Source of the DNA: an uncultured Acidimicrobiales bacterium
GTDB taxonomy: Bacteria > Actinomycetota > Acidimicrobiia > Acidimicrobiales > UBA10347
NCBI GenBank assembly: GCA_937942965.1
Contig: CALDGN010000152.1
Location: 1 to 10,873, forward strand
Direction of reading: 5' to 3'
DNA length: 10,873 bases
The notes under the pieces are model-generated. The model worked only from the letters and a program-made list of their open reading frames with translations. It made no database searches and had not been told where the DNA came from. This document shows positions 6,996 through 10,873 of this stretch, one piece after another. The translations under genes were made by a program, and so were the position numbers. The stretch's first letter is position 1. Every line of letters begins with the position of its first letter.

Positions 6996-7034
6996 AACGA
7001 CAGGTCGTATCACCGCTCAGCGAACGCGGTTCGA

Positions 7035-7451
7035 TCAGCGCAACATCCGCAGGGTGACCGTCGTGCCGGTGGGCGTCGGGTCGATGAGGCACTCGTCTGT
7101 CAGACGGCGCATCAGGGTGACGCCAAGGCCGCGCTCGTACTCGAGGCGCTCGGGGTCGGTCACGGGCGGGTGCGGCTTGAGCTGGCCAGGGTCGAAGCCC
7201 GGCCCGCGATCGACGATGACGACGCTCACACCGACGTCGTCGATCGAGATGCTGATCTTGACCGAATCCTCGACGTCGTTGTCGCGGTGGGCTTCGATCG
7301 CATTGGTCGTGGCTTCGCTCACGGCGAGACGGAGATCTTGCATGCGTTCTTGCTTGAGCACGGGCTCGGCAGCAAGCGCATGGGACAGCACGCTTCGGAC
7401 CATCGCAAGGTGGTCGAACTTCGGCTCGATCTCGATCTCGAAGTTGCTCAT
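7035..7451 (-). CDS. RsbW/SpoIIAB-type anti-sigma factor (serine kinase), likely partner of the BldG-like protein
   Basis: The 138-residue protein is a single HATPase_c_2 domain of the GHKL family. The N box is DLRLAVSEATTNAIEAH (~39-55; E46, N50), the G1 box is DRGPGF (81-86) and the G2 region is RGLGVTLMRRLTD (~107-119). Such proteins bind a sigma factor, or another target, and phosphorylate the partner STAS protein on serine to switch partners. The ATG overlaps the upstream STAS stop as ATGA, and GGAG lies 7 nt before the ATG inside the STAS coding end. The two genes are therefore one translationally coupled operon. Position and family match the anti-sigma gene beside bldG in Streptomyces (SCO3548, ApgA, from memory). 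No sigma factor gene is in the window, so the target is unknown. Confidence 0.9.
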   Translation of the reverse strand: MSNFEIEIEPKFDHLAMVRSVLSHALAAEPVLKQERMQDLRLAVSEATTNAIEAHRDNDVEDSVKISISIDDVGVSVVIVDRGPGFDPGQLKPHPPVTDPERLEYERGLGVTLMRRLTDECLIDPTPTGTTVTLRMLR

Positions 7452-7813
7452 GGAGCTTCTCCGGATGGCACGTCGGCGAGCGCGTCATCGAGCGTCTCGA
7501 ACAGGTCGAAGACTTCGTTGAGGCGGGTGAGTTCGAAGAGCTCAATGAGATGGCGCTGTGAGCACACGATCCGCAGTGCCCCATCGGACATGCGCATGCG
7601 CTTGGCGGCACCCACCATCACACCGAGTCCGGTGCTGTCGATGAAGTCGACGCGGTCGAGGTCAAGCACGAGTCCATCAGGCCCGCGAGCGGTGACGTTC
7701 TGAACATGCTGGCGCAGCTTGGGGGCTGTCGCCATGTCGATTTCACCGCTTACCCGCATCACGGCCCAGGCGCCATAACGGGCAACCTCGAAGGTGGGCT
7801 CGATCACGGGCAC
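7448..7813 (-). CDS. bldG: BldG-like anti-sigma factor antagonist (STAS domain)
   Basis: The 121-residue protein is one STAS domain. GEIDMATAPKLR (~23-34), LDRVDFIDSTGLGVMVGAAK (~52-71) and LRIVCSQ (~81-87) line up closely with Streptomyces BldG. The predicted phosphorylated serine is S60 in DSTGLG (BldG and SpoIIAA use Ser57/58). When dephosphorylated, such proteins bind the anti-sigma kinase and free its target. GTG 7813 was chosen because GGTGAGG lies 8 nt upstream and because it puts the serine at the family position. An ATG at 7840 (130 residues) or an upstream start at 7885 (145 residues) would add non-conserved residues. The anti-sigma gene follows with a 4-nt overlap, and a helicase gene diverges upstream, as at the Streptomyces bldG locus. 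BldG is needed for development and antibiotic production in Streptomyces; the role here is not known. Confidence 0.88.
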   Translation of the reverse strand: MPVIEPTFEVARYGAWAVMRVSGEIDMATAPKLRQHVQNVTARGPDGLVLDLDRVDFIDSTGLGVMVGAAKRMRMSDGALRIVCSQRHLIELFELTRLNEVFDLFETLDDALADVPSGEAP

Positions 7814-7899
7814 TAACGCTACCTCACCGACGCAACGCATCGCTCGTCGCCTCGGGGGCTCCTTTTCAGGCTCGGGGCACAGCACACGCGCAGTGGCAG

Positions 7900-7911
7900 G
7901 AACGTATGTTC
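7900..7911. promoter_or_regulatory. LexA/SOS-box-like palindrome between bldG and the helicase
   Basis: GAAC-GTAT-GTTC matches the Gram-positive/actinobacterial SOS box core GAAC-RNRY-GTTC. With its flanks, GGAACGTATGTTCG agrees at 13 of 14 positions with CGAACRNRYGTTCG. It is 45 bp upstream of the helicase GTG. On the minus strand it contains TACGTT, a possible -10 hexamer for the bldG operon. LexA binding could therefore affect either gene. This is motif recognition only. Confidence 0.5.
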
Positions 7912-7944
7912 GGAATCATCCCCGATCGCGTCACACCTGGTTCC

Positions 7945-7950
7945 TACGAT
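7945..7950 (+). promoter_or_regulatory. Putative -10 hexamer TACGAT of the helicase gene
   Basis: TACGAT (TANNNT) ends 6 nt before GTG 7957, which fits a leaderless transcript starting at that GTG. No TTGAC-like -35 is present at the usual distance. It supports 7957 over the upstream in-frame ATG 7906. Confidence 0.45.
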
Positions 7951-7956
7951 GGCGGG

Positions 7957-10236
7957 GTGAAGGACGACGCGAGCGCACCCGCAGACGATGCGCTCGAAGA
8001 GCTTTTGCAGCACCTCGACGACGATGGCCGCATCGTGCACATCGAACGTTGGCCCGCTCGACCCGCGCGATTCGGCGACCTACATGCTCCTCTGCCGCAC
8101 GAACTGATCCAGGCACTCCCCCACGATCAGTTCTTCACCCATCAGGCGCAGGCCATCAACTTGTTGCGCGGTGGCGAGTCCGTCGCCATCGCCACCGGCA
8201 CCGCTTCAGGCAAGTCGCTTTGCTACCAGGTGCCGATCGCCGAGGCCGCGCTCGAGTCTTCGGGACGATCGACGTCGCTGCTGCTCTTCCCCACCAAGGC
8301 GCTCGCCCAGGATCAGCTTCGGTCCATGACGTCGCTCGGCCTCGACGTCGTGCAGGCAGCAACGTTCGACGGCGACACGCCTCGTGAGCACCGCAGCTTC
8401 GTTCGCAATCGGATGAACACGATCCTGACGAACCCCGAAATGCTTCACGGCACGATGCTGCCGAACCACGGGCAATGGCGGACCTTCTTCAAGAACCTGC
8501 GCTACGTCGTCATCGACGAACTGCATGTCCTACGCGGCGTGTTCGGCACCCACGTGTCGCACATCTTGCGGCGCTTGCTGCGCGTCGCTCGGCACTACGG
8601 AAGCGAGCCGACGTTCGCGTTCACGTCGGCGACGATCGGCGATCCCGCCGCCCTCGCCGCGGAACTCTGTGGGCTGCCGGTCACCCAGGTCGACGACGAT
8701 GGCTCGCCGACCGGGCCCCGCACCTTCGCCCTGCTGAACCCACCGCTGCTCGATCCGGCGTCGGGCGCACGCAGCTCGACGACCTCAGAGACCGCGTCGG
8801 CTGTCGCGGCGCTGGTCAATGCCGGGCACCGCACGATCGCCTTCGCCCAGTCACGCAAGGGCACCGAGTTGATCGCTGGCGACGTTCGCCGTCGCGTCAA
8901 CGCACTCGACCCCGACATCGTCCGCTCCTATCGCGGCGGCTATCTCGCCAGTGAGCGGCGCGAAATCGAAGACGAGCTGGCCACCGGCAAGGTCTCGGCG
9001 GTCATCGCGACGAACGCGCTCGAACTCGGCATCGACATCGGCGACCTCGATGCGTGCGTGCTGAGCGGCTTCCCGGGAACGATCGCTTCGATGTGGCAGC
9101 AGGCCGGGCGCGCTGGCCGCAAGGGCCAGACGTCGCTGACGATCATGGTCGCCGGCGACGACCAACTCGATCAGTGGCTGATGGCGAACCCCGACGAGTG
9201 CTTCTCGCGACCGCCCGAACCGGCCGTCATCAACGTGACGAATCCGTTCATCGTCGAACCGCATCTTGCGTGCGCTGCGTACGAGCTGCCGCTCGGCCAC
9301 CACGACCACGACTACTGGCCCGACACGATCGACGACGGTGTCCGAGAACTCGTGATGGCCGATCTGTGCGTCGTGCGCGGCACCGACGATGGGCCAGTCG
9401 CGTTGTGGTCGGGAGCTGGTCGCCCGAGCCGCGGCATCGGGTTGCGATCCGGCTCGGCCAACGAGTTCAGCATCGTCGACACCGACGGCACACTCATCGG
9501 CACGGTCGACGAATCACGAGCGCCACGTCTGGTCCATCAGGGCGCGATCTATCTGCACCGCGGCGAGACCTTCACGGTCGTCGAGTACGACGTCGATCGT
9601 CTGACGGCGGTTGTCGATCGCTCAGACAGCGACGAGTACACCCAGCCCAGTTCGACGACGAACATCTCGGTCCTCGGCACCGAACAGAAGCAGGCAGTCG
9701 GCCCGCTCGACCTGTTCCTCGGCGTGGTCGAGGTCACCACGCAGGTGACGGGCTACCAGCGACGGCAGCGTCGCACCCGTCGCATCATCGCCAACGAAGA
9801 ACTCGAACTCGATCCGCAGCGGCTGATCACGAGGGCCTTCTGGTACACGCTGAACCATCAGGATTGCCTCGACGCAGGCGTTGCCGTGAGCGAGCTTCCC
9901 GGGGCCCTTCACGCTGCCGAGCACGCGATGATCGGCATGCTGCCGCTCTTCACGATCTGCGATCGGTGGGACGTCGGCGGTGTGTCGACCGCGCTGCATG
10001 CCGACACCGAGCATCCGTCGATCTTCATCTACGACGGCTACCCGGGCGGCACCGGCATTGCCGAGCTTGGCTACGACGTTGCCGGCCGGCATCTGGCCGC
10101 CACGCTCGACCTGTTGCAGAAATGCGCGTGCACCGAAGGCTGCCCGAGCTGTGTTGTCTCGCCCAAGTGCGGCAATGGCAACGACCCGCTCGACAAGGCC
10201 GGCGCCATGGCCTTGCTCGCCCTCGGCGCGAACTGA
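7957..10236 (+). CDS. DEAD/DEAH-box helicase of the YprA/MrfA DNA-repair family with C-terminal DUF1998/cysteine cluster
   Basis: The 759-residue superfamily 2 helicase has a Q-like FTHQAQAI (60-67), Walker A ATGTASGKS (79-87, K86), Ia PTKALAQDQLR (112-122), Walker B DELH (187-190), SAT (224-226) and motif VI QQAGRAGRKG (381-390). The C-terminal part has the DUF1998 signature (AEHAMIGMLPLF, YDGYPGGTGI). It ends in a Cys cluster, C-x-C-x3-C-x2-C at 723/725/729/732, followed by SPKCGNGNDPLDK. This is the metal-binding layout of B. subtilis MrfA, which repairs mitomycin adducts without UvrABC. GTG 7957 was chosen for its TANNNT spacing. ATG 7906 (AGGA 4 nt upstream) would add 17 residues with little G/C bias at third positions, and it would start inside the SOS-like palindrome. 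The gene diverges from bldG and converges on the DJ-1 gene 19 bp away. Family assignment is firm; a role in DNA-damage repair is inferred. Confidence 0.93.
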   Translation: MKDDASAPADDALEELLQHLDDDGRIVHIERWPARPARFGDLHAPLPHELIQALPHDQFFTHQAQAINLLRGGESVAIATGTASGKSLCYQVPIAEAALESSGRSTSLLLFPTKALAQDQLRSMTSLGLDVVQAATFDGDTPREHRSFVRNRMNTILTNPEMLHGTMLPNHGQWRTFFKNLRYVVIDELHVLRGVFGTHVSHILRRLLRVARHYGSEPTFAFTSATIGDPAALAAELCGLPVTQVDDDGSPTGPRTFALLNPPLLDPASGARSSTTSETASAVAALVNAGHRTIAFAQSRKGTELIAGDVRRRVNALDPDIVRSYRGGYLASERREIEDELATGKVSAVIATNALELGIDIGDLDACVLSGFPGTIASMWQQAGRAGRKGQTSLTIMVAGDDQLDQWLMANPDECFSRPPEPAVINVTNPFIVEPHLACAAYELPLGHHDHDYWPDTIDDGVRELVMADLCVVRGTDDGPVALWSGAGRPSRGIGLRSGSANEFSIVDTDGTLIGTVDESRAPRLVHQGAIYLHRGETFTVVEYDVDRLTAVVDRSDSDEYTQPSSTTNISVLGTEQKQAVGPLDLFLGVVEVTTQVTGYQRRQRRTRRIIANEELELDPQRLITRAFWYTLNHQDCLDAGVAVSELPGALHAAEHAMIGMLPLFTICDRWDVGGVSTALHADTEHPSIFIYDGYPGGTGIAELGYDVAGRHLAATLDLLQKCACTEGCPSCVVSPKCGNGNDPLDKAGAMALLALGAN

Positions 10237-10255
10237 TCGAGTCGCCCGTTCCGAA

Positions 10256-10873
10256 CTAGCTCTTGGTTGCGGCGTATTCGATGAGCCGTGTCATGACGAC
10301 GTCGTCGCTCTTTTCGATTGCGCCACAGTCAAACGGTGGCTGTGGGTCGTACTCGATCATGAGCTGCATTGCCTTGGCGGCGATGTCGTCGACAAGCAAC
10401 TCCGAGAGACGCAACGCCATGTCGATCCCCGACGACACGCCCGCGGCGGTGATGATGCGCTCGTCCAGGTGCTCGACGACGCGCTTGCCGGTCGCGATCG
10501 CGCCCTGCCCCGTCAGCGTGTCGTAGGCGCCCCAGTGGGTGGTCGCCTCCATGCCGTCAAGCAAGCCAGCGGCAGCGAGCACGATCGAGCCGGTGCACAC
10601 CGAGGTCGTGAAGCGCGACGTCTGGTGCGCCGAAAGCAGCCAGTCGTGGATCGGATGCGGATCCATCAGCTCGCGGGTGCCAACGCCACCGGGCACGACG
10701 ATCACGTCGGGGTTTGGCACCTCGTCGAACGTCGCGTCGACGGTCATCCCGAGGAAGCCATTGTCGGTGCGCACTTCGCCTTTCTCTTCGCCGACGAACG
10801 TCACCGTCGCCTCGGGGAGACGCTGGAGGACTTCGTAGGGACCGATGGCATCGAGCGCCGTGAGGCGATCGAA
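10256..10873 (-). CDS. DJ-1/PfpI family protein, isonitrile-hydratase-like, 5' end cut by the window
   Basis: The frame is open from the right edge to a TAG at 10256, giving 205 visible residues. An internal GTG at 10804 could be mistaken for the start, but family-typical sequence (FDRLTALDAIGPYEVLQRLP) continues upstream to the edge, so only about 8 residues are probably missing. Visible motifs are LDAIGPYEV (~7-15), the PGGVGTREL turn (~61-69), and the nucleophile elbow SVCTGSIVLAAAGLLDG with C93 followed by MEATTHWGAYDTL. This combination of Asp near the N-terminus, CTGS and ATTHW is typical of the isonitrile hydratase (InhA) branch, which hydrates isonitriles to N-formamides. The first-helix Asp and the nucleophilic Cys fall at the expected spacing. 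Many relatives have unknown substrates, so the exact reaction is uncertain. It converges with the helicase gene with only 19 bp between stops and no clear terminator. Confidence 0.88.
   Translation of the reverse strand, partial: FDRLTALDAIGPYEVLQRLPEATVTFVGEEKGEVRTDNGFLGMTVDATFDEVPNPDVIVVPGGVGTRELMDPHPIHDWLLSAHQTSRFTTSVCTGSIVLAAAGLLDGMEATTHWGAYDTLTGQGAIATGKRVVEHLDERIITAAGVSSGIDMALRLSELLVDDIAAKAMQLMIEYDPQPPFDCGAIEKSDDVVMTRLIEYAATKS

Noticed and set aside
7928..7950. RecA-independent DNA-damage promoter (TTGTCRGTG-N8-TANNNT, PafBC type) for the helicase
   Set aside because: The sequence at the required position matches only 4 of 9 bases of the upstream element.
7906..7956. Helicase start at ATG 7906
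   Set aside because: The 17 extra codons show weak third-position G/C bias, the ATG sits inside the SOS-like palindrome, and GTG 7957 has a well-placed TANNNT. It remains a possible alternative because AGGA lies 4 nt upstream.
9054..10259. 401-residue plus-strand frame inside the helicase gene
   Set aside because: It is an Arg-rich shifted frame of the helicase. The helicase motifs continue unbroken in the main frame through this region.
10256..10804. DJ-1/PfpI gene as a complete 182-residue ORF starting at GTG 10804
   Set aside because: Conserved N-terminal family sequence continues in frame to the window edge, so the gene is partial and the GTG is an internal valine codon.

Overview
The window looks like chromosomal DNA from a GC-rich actinobacterium, probably close to the Acidimicrobiia (Ilumatobacter-like). 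The lineage is an inference from four things: strong G/C preference at third codon positions, a BldG-type anti-anti-sigma gene next to an RsbW-like kinase and a divergent helicase, a topoisomerase I with a lysine-rich tail instead of zinc ribbons, and several genes that look leaderless (a TANNNT hexamer 6-9 nt before the start codon).

Layout from left to right. An MFS-type membrane protein runs off the left edge (minus strand, start at 1088). It is probably the membrane half of the MFS-thymidylate kinase fusion that follows topA in many actinobacteria. topA follows (minus, 1162-3891). Next is a secreted surface protein (minus, 4065-5303) with a signal peptide, a cohesin-like beta domain, a long Pro-Thr spacer built from 21-bp repeats, and a C-terminal LAATG sorting signal. 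The nhaA Na+/H+ antiporter (minus, 5412-6902) carries an unusual acidic, His-containing insert before its last helix. A two-gene operon with a 4-nt overlap, a bldG-like STAS gene and an RsbW-like anti-sigma factor, occupies 7035-7813 on the minus strand. Diverging from it is a DEAD/DEAH helicase of the YprA/MrfA repair family with its C-terminal cysteine cluster (plus, 7957-10236). Converging on the helicase is a DJ-1/PfpI, isonitrile-hydratase-like enzyme (minus, 10256 to the right edge), which lacks its first few residues.

The window is mostly conserved housekeeping and regulatory DNA. From memory, the order MFS-kinase / topA / anti-sigma factor / bldG / divergent helicase matches the Streptomyces bldG region, and topA also lies near the helicase gene in Mycobacterium. 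The surface protein and nhaA sit between these conserved blocks. I see no mobile element, CRISPR array, tRNA or rRNA, and no gene-free stretch longer than 300 bases.

The most interesting signals are regulatory and structural. There is a near-perfect LexA/SOS-box-like palindrome between bldG and the helicase, a 55-nt nested hairpin just after the nhaA stop, repeated TANNNT-plus-start arrangements, and a minisatellite-encoded surface stalk. I found no convincing wholly new multi-gene system.
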